From: Schumannella luteola | GTDB lineage: Bacteria; Actinomycetota; Actinomycetes; Actinomycetales; Microbacteriaceae | Length of the DNA: 64,000 nucleotides | Reading direction: 5' to 3' | Assembly (NCBI RefSeq): GCF_013408685.1 | Contig: NZ_JACBZY010000001.1 | Coordinates: forward strand, 930,001-994,000 | Shown here: piece by piece, positions 1 through 7,060 of the stretch | How positions within the stretch are numbered: position 1 is the first letter of the stretch | Layout of the letters: each line of letters opens with the position of its first letter | Made by a program: the position numbers and the translations under genes | The notes under the pieces: model-generated | What the model saw: only the letters and a program-made list of their open reading frames with translations | What the model was told of the DNA's origin: nothing | The model's database searches: none

Positions 1-948
1 CGTGACGTCGTCGACCCGCACATCCACCTCGACCGCGATCCCGGTCTCGCGCTCGAAGCGCTCGGCGAGGCGGCGCATCGCCGGGGCGAGACCGCCCTCG
101 AGTGTCGGGGATGCGGTGCTCGCGACGAGCGCGCGGGCCTCGCCGAGCGCGGCGCGGGCGGCGTCTTCGAGAGCGTCGAGGCGGGCGAGCCCGGCGGCGA
201 GAGCCGGCGCCGGGCTGGCAGAACCGGCAGAACCGGCGGAACCGGCAGAACCGGCGGCATCGGAATCCGGACCGGCGGTGCCGCGCTCCAGCTCACGGCG
301 GGTCTGCTGGGCGAGCAGCACGAGCCCGGTCAGGTCCTGCGCGACTGTGTCGTGGATCTCGCGGGCCAGCCGCTCGCGCTCGCTCGCGACCCCGGCATCC
401 CGGTGCGCCGCGGCCAGCGCATCCTGTGTCGCCCGCAGCTCGTCGAGCAGCACCCGGCGCTGCTCGCTCTGGTCGGCGATGCCCGAGATCCAGAGTCCGA
501 AGACGACGGCGAAGCCGAACGAGATCGCCTGGATCGAGATCGCGCCGACCACGAAGTCGGGCCACGCCATCGCGAGCCCGACCGCGACCGCGAGCACCGC
601 GCTCGCGACGATGGCGGGACGGCGGCTGGGCGACGCCATCCAGATCAGCGGGAAGGCGAGGCACTGCACGCTCGCGAGCGAGGGGTTCATCCACGTCGCG
701 GCGGCCGCCCAGAGGATCGCGACGGCGACCAGCAGCGGCGCCAGCCGCGGCCGCGTCTCGCAGTCGCGCCCGAAGGCGAACCACGAGGTCAACAGCACAA
801 GGGATGCGGCGAGGCTCACGAGTCCGCGCAGTGCGAGGCCGCCGACACCGGCGGCGAGATCACCCGAGCTGATGAGCACCAGGGCGGAGACGACCGCGGT
901 GGCGCCGACGATCAGCGCGACCGCGATCGTCCACCCGACGTGCCTCAT
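1..948 (-). CDS. Sensor histidine kinase, NarL/DesK type, partial (3' end outside window)
   Basis: The minus-strand frame opens with ATG at 948-946, directly after the stop codon of the ABC permease (TGAATG junction), and stays open to base 1, giving 316 codons without a stop. About six hydrophobic segments lie between residues 5 and 155. A HisKA_3 dimerisation/phosphoacceptor helix follows with the motif EIHDTVAQ (His199). The HATPase domain should lie beyond the window. Kinases of this type sense the envelope and phosphorylate a LuxR-type response regulator, which is probably the next gene off the left edge. Co-orientation with an upstream drug-exporter ABC pair suggests it controls or is gated by that exporter, as in LiaS- and BceS-like modules; this is inference. 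An odd feature is a Gly-Ser-Ala repeat (residues about 231-244) between the two helices of the phosphotransfer domain. Confidence 0.85.
   Translation of the reverse strand, partial: MRHVGWTIAVALIVGATAVVSALVLISSGDLAAGVGGLALRGLVSLAASLVLLTSWFAFGRDCETRPRLAPLLVAVAILWAAAATWMNPSLASVQCLAFPLIWMASPSRRPAIVASAVLAVAVGLAMAWPDFVVGAISIQAISFGFAVVFGLWISGIADQSEQRRVLLDELRATQDALAAAHRDAGVASERERLAREIHDTVAQDLTGLVLLAQQTRRELERGTAGPDSDAAGSAGSAGSAGSASPAPALAAGLARLDALEDAARAALGEARALVASTASPTLEGGLAPAMRRLAERFERETGIAVEVDVRVDDVT
218..253 (-). repeat. 9-bp tandem repeat inside the histidine kinase gene
   Basis: Four consecutive 9-nt units (GGCAGAACC with one G variant) are seen on the plus strand. On the coding strand they give repeated Gly-Ser-Ala triplets. 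The unit is a multiple of three, so copy-number change would not shift the frame. They lie between the two helices of the HisKA_3 domain. Confidence 0.75.
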
Positions 949-1851
949 TCAGCCATCCTCGCGGATCCAGCGGAAGGTGAGGCGGCAGAGCACCAGACCG
1001 GCGACCAGCCAGATGCCGCAGACGAGGGCGACCTCGGGCAGCTGCCAGCTGCCGCCCTGCTCGAGCGACTCGAAGCTGTCGGGCAGGAACACCGACCGCA
1101 TCCCCTGCGCCAGCCACTTCAGCGGGAACACGCTCGCCGTGTTCTGCAGCCACTCCGGCAGCTGCGAGAACTGCAGGTACACGCCCGAGATGAACTGCAG
1201 CACGATCGTCACCGGCACGATCACCGCGGTCGCGCTGCGCCCGCTGCGGGGCAGTCGCGAGATCGCGATGCCGAGCACCGCGCTCGTCAGCACGCCGAGC
1301 AGGAACACCCACGCGAAGGTCAGCCAGCGCCCCGGCTCGGTCGGCAGCTCGACGCCGAACACCAGACGGGCGACGAGGATGAGCAGCGCCGCCTGCGCGG
1401 TCGCGGTCACCAGGGCCTGGCCGAGCTTGCCAATGAAGTAGCTCGCGACCGGCAGCGGGGTTCCGGCGAGACGCTTGAGGGTGCCGTCGCCGCGCTCCCC
1501 GGCGATGTCGACGCCGAGGTTCTGCACGCCGCTGAGCAGGATGCCCGCGGCCAGCATGGCCGGCAGGTAGTAGCGGGCGACGTTCATCTCCGAGCCCGCC
1601 GGCCCGAAGCTGAGGTTCGCGAACGCCGCCGAGAAGATCGACATCATCACGATCGGGAACAGGAACGTGAACACGAGCGCGTCACGGCGCCGGAAGTAGC
1701 TGGCGATCTCGTAGCGCGCCCGCTCGAGGCCGAGGCGCAGGGTGCGCGCGGGGGAGCGGTCGAGGGCGCCGGGGCGGGCTGGGGTTCCCGGGGCGCTCGG
1801 ACTGCTCGGGATGTTCGGGGTGCGGTTCGCGGGAGTGATCGCGGCGCTCAT
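949..1851 (-). CDS. ABC-2 type exporter permease
   Basis: A 300-residue membrane protein with a disordered Pro/Ala-rich N-terminus (about 1-45) and then six hydrophobic segments, beginning at ALVFTFLFPIVMMSIFSAAF. This layout is that of DrrB/YhhJ-like ABC-2 permeases, which form homodimers partnered by one ATPase and export drugs, antibiotics or lipids. Its start overlaps the stop of the upstream ATPase by 4 nt (1848-1851), and its stop abuts the start of the sensor kinase. The three genes are therefore translationally coupled in one operon. The substrate cannot be read from sequence. Confidence 0.88.
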   Translation of the reverse strand: MSAAITPANRTPNIPSSPSAPGTPARPGALDRSPARTLRLGLERARYEIASYFRRRDALVFTFLFPIVMMSIFSAAFANLSFGPAGSEMNVARYYLPAMLAAGILLSGVQNLGVDIAGERGDGTLKRLAGTPLPVASYFIGKLGQALVTATAQAALLILVARLVFGVELPTEPGRWLTFAWVFLLGVLTSAVLGIAISRLPRSGRSATAVIVPVTIVLQFISGVYLQFSQLPEWLQNTASVFPLKWLAQGMRSVFLPDSFESLEQGGSWQLPEVALVCGIWLVAGLVLCRLTFRWIREDG

Positions 1852-2876
1852 GCGAGCACCTCCTCGGGGTCGGTGGTATCGGTATCGGCGTCGGAGCCGG
1901 TATCGGCCTCACCCGGGGCACCCGGGGAGACCGCTGCCGCATCCTCGCGCTCGACCTCGGCGATGAGCTGCAGGTAGATGTCTTCGAGGCTGGGGCGCAC
2001 GACCTCGAGGCCGCGCGGCTCGAGCTCGGTCGCGGCGCGGGCGCTCGACCCGGCCGCCGCATCCCGCGCGAGCTCGCTCTGCAGGTGCGCGACCAGGCCG
2101 GCCGGGCGCTCGGTGCGCTGCTCGTGCAAGGTGCCCGCGGCATCCCGCCAGCGCACGATCGGAACCCGCGCCGCCGCCCCGCCGAGCTCGTCGAGCGGGC
2201 CGAGCGCGCGCATCCGCCCGCCCGCGATCACGCCCGCCCGACTCGCCAGCTGGGCTGCCTCGTCGAGGTAGTGGGTGGTGAGCAGGATGCTCGTGCCCTC
2301 GGCCGACAGCTCGCGGATCAGCCGCCAGAACTGCCGCCGCGCCTCGGGGTCGAAGCCGGTGGTGGGTTCGTCGAGGAAGAGCAGCTCGGGGCGTCCGATC
2401 ACGCCGAGCGCGACATCCAGGCGACGCTGCTGCCCACCCGAGAGCCGCCCGACGCGGGTGTCGGCCTTCTCGTCGAGGCCGACGGCGGCGATCGTCTGGT
2501 CGACGTCGCGCGGGTTCGGATAGAAGGATGCGCGGTGCCGCAGCTCCTGGCGCACGGTTCCGGTGGCCGGCTCGCCCGAGCTCTGCAGCACGATGCCGAG
2601 GCGCGAGCGCCAGTCGAGGCGGCCCCGGCTCGGGTCGACACCGAGCACGCTGACCTCGCCGCCGGTGCGGCGGCGGTAGCCCTCGAGGATCTCGATCGTG
2701 GTCGACTTGCCGGCGCCGTTCGGGCCCAGCAGGGCGAAGGTCTCGCCGCGCTCGATGTCGAAGTCGATGCCGTCGACGGCGTTGCGGTCGGCGTAGCGCT
2801 TCGTGAGTCCGCGCACCCGCACGACCGGGTCGGCGGCGCGGGAGGTGCTGGTGCTGGCGCTGCTCTCTCTGCTCAT
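1848..2876 (-). CDS. ABC transporter ATP-binding protein (DrrA-like)
   Basis: The start is taken at ATG 2876-2874 because it has a G-rich Shine-Dalgarno-like stretch just upstream and leaves the ATPase domain beginning about 13 residues later; a longer reading from 2984 has no support. The 342-residue product has Walker A GPNGAGKS, signature LSGGQQRR, Walker B LLFLDEPTTGFDP and a switch histidine in LLTTHYLDEA. A C-terminal extension of about 80 residues, including the DIYLQLI segment typical of DrrA proteins, ends in an acidic Asp/Thr-rich tail. It powers the overlapping permease. Expression probably starts in the intergenic region 2877-3218. Confidence 0.9.
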   Translation of the reverse strand: MSRESSASTSTSRAADPVVRVRGLTKRYADRNAVDGIDFDIERGETFALLGPNGAGKSTTIEILEGYRRRTGGEVSVLGVDPSRGRLDWRSRLGIVLQSSGEPATGTVRQELRHRASFYPNPRDVDQTIAAVGLDEKADTRVGRLSGGQQRRLDVALGVIGRPELLFLDEPTTGFDPEARRQFWRLIRELSAEGTSILLTTHYLDEAAQLASRAGVIAGGRMRALGPLDELGGAAARVPIVRWRDAAGTLHEQRTERPAGLVAHLQSELARDAAAGSSARAATELEPRGLEVVRPSLEDIYLQLIAEVEREDAAAVSPGAPGEADTGSDADTDTTDPEEVLA

Positions 2877-3218
2877 GCCCCCAGCGTCGCCGCGCGCGCT
2901 CCCGTCGAACAGCCGTGCGCCGGTTGATCGCGCATCCCCCGATCGGTGGATGCGGGAGCTTTGCAGTCGAGCGCTCGCGCGCACGGCGACGTCGGAGGGA
3001 CGGGATCGCGCATCACTGTGCGGCGATCGAGATTCTCAGACGCTTCCGTGCACAGAAACCGGTCGGCAGCACCGCCGAGCCGCATGACGGCTCCGCCGGG
3101 TCGCTGAGCGGCTTCTGTGCACAGCGGAGCGCCTCCGCAGTGCCCGGCCGTTGAGCGACCCCGCTTCCGACGCCCGGCGCCTGGCGCGCGACGCCCGGCG
3201 CGCCGCGCGTCGTCCCGG
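2877..3218. other. Intergenic region holding a 75-nt palindromic element
   Basis: This 342-bp stretch separates the oxidoreductase stop (3219) from the ABC ATPase start (2876), both on the minus strand. I see no convincing gene. Short frames crossing it have no ribosome-binding site and lack conserved features. It should contain the promoter of the exporter operon and the terminator of the oxidoreductase gene. The one clear structure is the hairpin element at 3048-3122. Confidence 0.6.
3048..3122 (+). repeat. 75-nt dispersed hairpin element, copy 1
   Basis: Outer arms GTGCACAGAAACCGGT (3048-3063) and AGCGGCTTCTGTGCAC (3107-3122) pair at 14 of 16 positions. An inner stem GAGCCG/CGGCTC encloses a short loop. 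A second element of exactly the same length and plan lies at 14457-14531. The two share their right end (GGGTCGCTGAG followed by the arm) and differ by changes that keep pairing, which suggests a selected RNA or DNA fold. Confidence 0.7.
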
Positions 3219-4232
3219 TCAGGCGAGCGCCGGGATGACCTCGCGCTCGAAGAGCTCCACGCCCGAGCGGTCGTAGGCCGACTCGGGGAAGTTGTGGATC
3301 GCGTAGCCGAGCCCGCGCGCGGAGGCCGCCTGCAGCTTCTCGACGATCTGCTCGGGCGTGCCCGTCAGCTGCCCGCCGTTCCGCAGCTCGGCGACGTAGG
3401 CGGCGGCGCCGTCATCCCCCAGGTAGGGCTTCACGCGCGCCTCGATGCGGTCGATGCGCTCGCTCACCTCGGCCTCGTTCGCGCCGATCACGGTCTGGAA
3501 GTTCGAGCTGCGCGTGATCGCGTCGAAGTCGGTTCCGACGTTCGCGCAGTGCTCGCGCAGCAGGTTGCTCTTGTGCTCGAAGGTCTCCGCGTCGCCGGCG
3601 AAATTCGTGTACTGGGCGTACTTCGCGGCGATCTTCAGCGTCACCTTCTCGCCGCCGCCGGCGATCCACAGCGGGATGCCGGGTCGGCCGTCGACGACCG
3701 TCTGCAGCGGCTGCGGGCGCACCTTCGCGCCCTCCACCTGGTAGTGCTTGCCGTTCAGGGTCGCCTCGCCGGTCTCCCACGCCTGCTTGAAGATCTGCAC
3801 GCCCTCATCCAGTCGCGCCAGGCGCTCGCCCGCCGACGGGAAGCCGTAGCCGTAGGCGCGCCACTCGTGCTCGTACCAGCCGCCGCCGATGCCCATCTCG
3901 GTGCGACCGCCCGAGACGATGTCGACCGTCGCCGCGACCTTCGCCAGGTAGGCGGGGTTGCGGTAGCTCATGCAGGTGCACATCTGGCCGAGGCGGATGC
4001 GGGAGGTGGATGCCGCGAACGCCGCCATCAGCGTCCACGCCTCGTGCACGGCCTCGTCGGTCGGCTGCGGAACCGGGTGGAAGTGGTCGAAGACCCAGAG
4101 CGACTCCCACGGCCCGGCGTCGGCGGCGGACGCGAGGGAGCTCATGACGTTCCAGTGCTGGGCGGGCTCGATGTCGATGAGGTCGTGACGCCAGCCCTGG
4201 GGGATGAAGATGCCGAATCTCATGCGGCGCAC
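3219..4232 (-). CDS. LLM-class F420-dependent oxidoreductase (Rv1855c-like)
   Basis: A luciferase-like TIM-barrel protein of 337 residues. It opens with MRFGIFIPQG, carries the motif LGQMCTCMSYRNPAYLAK and a Gly-rich stretch GIGGGWYEHEW, and has the IAGGGEKVTL segment found in actinobacterial F420-dependent oxidoreductases of the Rv1855c type. Family members use coenzyme F420 as hydride donor; substrates are usually unknown. The start could be GTG 4232, which has a GGAG four bases upstream, or ATG 4223; the protein differs by three residues. It stands alone between two intergenic regions on the minus strand. Confidence 0.85.
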   Translation of the reverse strand: MRRMRFGIFIPQGWRHDLIDIEPAQHWNVMSSLASAADAGPWESLWVFDHFHPVPQPTDEAVHEAWTLMAAFAASTSRIRLGQMCTCMSYRNPAYLAKVAATVDIVSGGRTEMGIGGGWYEHEWRAYGYGFPSAGERLARLDEGVQIFKQAWETGEATLNGKHYQVEGAKVRPQPLQTVVDGRPGIPLWIAGGGEKVTLKIAAKYAQYTNFAGDAETFEHKSNLLREHCANVGTDFDAITRSSNFQTVIGANEAEVSERIDRIEARVKPYLGDDGAAAYVAELRNGGQLTGTPEQIVEKLQAASARGLGYAIHNFPESAYDRSGVELFEREVIPALA

Positions 4233-4426
4233 GCTACTCCGCGCATCCTGCCGGCCGGTGTCGGCTCAGCCTCTCCGGAGCGACGTGCGCGGGGGCCGGG
4301 CTGGGAGCGGCACCTCATCCGACCCCCGCGAGTCGTGACAGCACCGTAGGCAGGGGTCCGTCGCCAGCGGAAGCGACGGTGACGGGCGGCGGCGCACCGT
4401 GACGGGAGGGGTCGGCGGATGACGCA

Positions 4427-4460
4427 GAACGACCCCGGATGACGTCATCCGGGGTCGTTC
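4427..4460 (-). terminator. Perfect 17-bp palindrome downstream of the acyl-CoA synthetase gene
   Basis: GAACGACCCCGGATGAC is followed immediately by its exact reverse complement (4427-4443 and 4444-4460). It lies 22 nt after the stop codon of the minus-strand acyl-CoA synthetase gene. It lacks a U-tract, as is common for GC-rich actinobacterial terminators. Confidence 0.7.
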
Positions 4461-4481
4461 GAGGTCGCGTCGCGACGCGGG

Positions 4482-6182
4482 TCAGGCGGTGCCGCCGCCG
4501 CGGCCCTCGACGAGCGCGTCGCGCACCTTCTTGCGCAGCACCTTGCCGATGAGCGACTTGGGCAGCTCGTCCCAGATGAAGACCTGGCGCGGCACCTTGT
4601 AGGGCGTCAGCTGCTCGCGGGCCCGCGCGCGCAGCGCATCCTCGTCGACCGTCTCGCCCGGCTTCGGCACGACGACGGCGACGACGTGCTCGCCGTCGCG
4701 GTCGTCAGGGATGCCCACCACGGCGACGTCGGCGACGCCCTCGAAGCTGCGGATCGCATCCTCGACCTCGCTCGGCGACACGTTGAAGCCGCCCGTGATG
4801 ATGAGCTCCTTGGCGCGGTCGACGACCTTGATGAAGCCCTCGGTGTCGATGCGCACGATGTCGCCGGTGCGGAACCAGCCGTCGAGGAACACCTCGGCCG
4901 TCTGCTCGGGCTTGCGGTAGTAGCCCTGGAAGATCTGGGGTCCGCGCACGAGCAGCTCCCCGTCTTCGCCCGCGCCGACCTCGCGCGTCGGGTCTTCGCG
5001 GTCGACGACGCGCACCTCGGTGCTCGGCAGCGGAAGCCCGATCGTGGCGGCCTTGCGGTTGTCGGCGACCGGGTTGGCCGAGATGACCGGCGAGGCCTCG
5101 CTGAGGCCGTAGCCCTCGACGAGGTAGCCGCCCGTGGCCTTCTCCCAGGGCTCGACGACCTTCTCCGACAGCGGCATGGCGCCCGAGATGGAGATCTGGA
5201 TGCCGTCGAGCCCGACCTTCTTGGCGGCGGCCGCGGCGGTCAAACGCTCGTAGATCGGCGGCACGGCCGGCAGGAAGGTCGGCGGGTGCTTCTTGATGAC
5301 CGGCAGCACGAGGTCGGGGTCGAACTTCGGGAACAGCACGAGGCGGGCGCCCATGCTCATCGCGAAGGTGAGGCAGAGCGTGAGTCCGTAGGCGTGGAAC
5401 AGCGGCAGCACCGCGTAGACGACGCAGTCTCCGCGTTCGATCTGCGGAACCCACGCCCGCGACTGGGCCGCGTTCGCGGTGAGGTTGCGGTGCGTGAGCA
5501 CGGCGCCCTTCGGGGTTCCGGTCGTGCCGGAGGTGTACTGGATGACGGCCGTGTCCTCGGCGGTCGGACCCGCCACCGACTTCTTGATGCGCTTGTTGTC
5601 GACGAGGGTCTCCCACGTGACGGTGCCGCGCACCTTCGTGGTGAGGTCGGCGCGGGCGTTGCGCGCCTTCGCGATCGGCAGGCGCAGGGCGGCGCGGGTG
5701 GTCGCCTTCATCGCCCGCGTGATGTCGACCGAGATGATCGTCTCGGCCGTGACATCCACCGGGAAGTCCTGCAGGGTCGCGACCGTCTTGTCCCAGGCGA
5801 TCACGACCTTCGCCTCGTGATCCTCGAACTGGTGGCGCAGCTCGCGCGGCGTGTAGAGCGGGTTGTGCTCGACGACGATCGCGCCGAGCCGCAGGATCGC
5901 GTAGAACGCGACCACGTGCTGCGGGCAGTTCGGCAGCACGATCGCGACCGGGTCGCCCTTGCGCACGCCGAGCTTGCGCAGGCCCTCGGCGGCGCGGTCG
6001 ATGCGGTCGCGCAGCTCGCCGTAGGTGGTCTCGGCGCCGAAGAACTCGAGGGCGGTGCGGTTGCGGAACTCCTTCGCCGAGGAGCGGATCAGCTCCACCA
6101 GCGTCTCGTCGGAGTGCTCGATCTCGTGCGGCACGCCCTCGGCGTACGAGTCGAGCCAGGGTCGCGGCGTGTCGTTGCTCAC
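4482..6182 (-). CDS. fadD: Long-chain fatty-acid--CoA ligase
   Basis: A 566-residue ANL-superfamily enzyme that activates fatty acids to acyl-AMP and then acyl-CoA. Visible motifs in order are the P-loop YTSGTTGTPKGA with the following HRN, the adenine-site motif YGLSEASP, the hinge region GWFRTGDI, and the C-terminal catalytic lysine motif LPKSLIGKVLRKK. The length is normal for the family. It starts at ATG 6182 and is followed by a strong palindromic terminator (4427-4460), so it is probably transcribed alone. It supplies acyl-CoA for beta-oxidation or lipid synthesis in the cytoplasm. Specificity for chain length cannot be fixed from motifs. Confidence 0.93.
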   Translation of the reverse strand: MSNDTPRPWLDSYAEGVPHEIEHSDETLVELIRSSAKEFRNRTALEFFGAETTYGELRDRIDRAAEGLRKLGVRKGDPVAIVLPNCPQHVVAFYAILRLGAIVVEHNPLYTPRELRHQFEDHEAKVVIAWDKTVATLQDFPVDVTAETIISVDITRAMKATTRAALRLPIAKARNARADLTTKVRGTVTWETLVDNKRIKKSVAGPTAEDTAVIQYTSGTTGTPKGAVLTHRNLTANAAQSRAWVPQIERGDCVVYAVLPLFHAYGLTLCLTFAMSMGARLVLFPKFDPDLVLPVIKKHPPTFLPAVPPIYERLTAAAAAKKVGLDGIQISISGAMPLSEKVVEPWEKATGGYLVEGYGLSEASPVISANPVADNRKAATIGLPLPSTEVRVVDREDPTREVGAGEDGELLVRGPQIFQGYYRKPEQTAEVFLDGWFRTGDIVRIDTEGFIKVVDRAKELIITGGFNVSPSEVEDAIRSFEGVADVAVVGIPDDRDGEHVVAVVVPKPGETVDEDALRARAREQLTPYKVPRQVFIWDELPKSLIGKVLRKKVRDALVEGRGGGTA

Positions 6183-6228
6183 CCGCTCACCCTACGAGAG
6201 AACGGGAAACGGCTGGTCGAGGGAGAGG

Positions 6229-6840
6229 TCAGGAGGCGTCGGCGGGGACGCTCGCGGCGCTCGGGTTCGCGGTCGCTCGGGTCGCGGCGTCATCCTTCGC
6301 GGCGGCCTTCGCCTCGCGGGCGGCGCGGCGGCGCTCGCCGTGGCTGCGGGAGAGCGGGAAGCGCGCGTCCAGTCGGGGTTCGAGCACGAGCTGCATGAGC
6401 GCGATCGCGATGATCGTGCCGCCGAACCAGTAGGCGAGCATGATGCCGGTGCCCGCGCCGCCGAGCAGCATGCTGACGAGGGTGATGGTCACGCCGACGC
6501 CGATGTAGAGCCAGCGCCACGCGGAGGTCACGCGGTCGCGCTGCTCCTGCTGACGGGCCGCGCGGGCCTCGAGCGAGTCGAGTCGCTCGCCGAGACGTTC
6601 GCTGAGACCGCCGCGCGCGGCATCGCCGGTGTCGGCTGCGTCGCCGCCGGCGGCACCGGTGGCTCCGGAGGCCGCACCGGCTCCGCGGCCGCCGCCGTCG
6701 CCCGGGGCGGGCGTCGGCGCGAACATGTCGCGGATCGGAACGCGCCAGTCGCCCGCCACCCTGCCGCCGGTGACCCGCCAGCGACCCGTCGGTGTTCTGC
6801 CGCCGCCCCGCCGTCGGCATCCCGCTCGTGGTCTGTTCAC
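6229..6840 (-). CDS. Small membrane protein of unknown function
   Basis: About 203 residues if read from GTG 6840, or about 165 if the start is ATG 6726 (MFAPTPAP). The shorter form is more likely because the first 38 residues are Arg/Gly-rich and the 6840 start lies inside a repeat element. Neither has a good ribosome-binding site. The middle has a predicted coiled-coil stretch (GLSERLGERLDSLEARAAR) and then two membrane helices around LYIGVGVTITLVSMLLGG and an adjacent hydrophobic segment. The tail is basic and then Ala-rich. I do not recognise a family. Confidence 0.6.
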   Translation of the reverse strand: MNRPRAGCRRRGGGRTPTGRWRVTGGRVAGDWRVPIRDMFAPTPAPGDGGGRGAGAASGATGAAGGDAADTGDAARGGLSERLGERLDSLEARAARQQEQRDRVTSAWRWLYIGVGVTITLVSMLLGGAGTGIMLAYWFGGTIIAIALMQLVLEPRLDARFPLSRSHGERRRAAREAKAAAKDDAATRATANPSAASVPADAS

Positions 6841-6948
6841 AATTCAGGACTCGAACCGACGCAATTCAGGATCGGACGCCGGGCGGATGGCGGAATCGCG
6901 CGGGATCGTGGCCCGGTCCTGAATTGGGATGCCGCGGATCCTGAATTG
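6840..6948. repeat. Symmetric four-copy CAATTCAGGA palindromic element
   Basis: Two direct copies, CAATTCAGGAC (6840-6850) and CAATTCAGGATC (6862-6873), are mirrored by two inverted copies, GTCCTGAATTG (6916-6926) and GATCCTGAATTG (6937-6948). Outer and inner copies lie 22 bp apart on each side, so the 109-bp element is symmetric about base 6894. It sits between two minus-strand genes. The plan resembles a REPIN-like doublet of REP sequences or a double operator. No transposase is adjacent. Confidence 0.75.
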
Positions 6949-6977
6949 CGAGGAGGCGATCGTCGCCGGGGGTCCGG

Positions 6978-7060
6978 TCAGTCGGTGCCGGTGCCGGTGT
7001 CGGTGCCGGTGCCGTTGCCGGTGCCGTTGGTGGATGTGGATGCGGATGCGGATGCGTCGG
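6978..7060 (-). repeat. Hexanucleotide microsatellite at the 3' end of the exporter gene
   Basis: Imperfect runs of GGTGCC/GGTGTC and then GGATGC/GGATGT are seen on the plus strand. They code for a Thr/Gly/Asp/Ser/Ala-rich cytoplasmic tail. Being multiples of three, they can vary in length without a frameshift. Confidence 0.65.
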
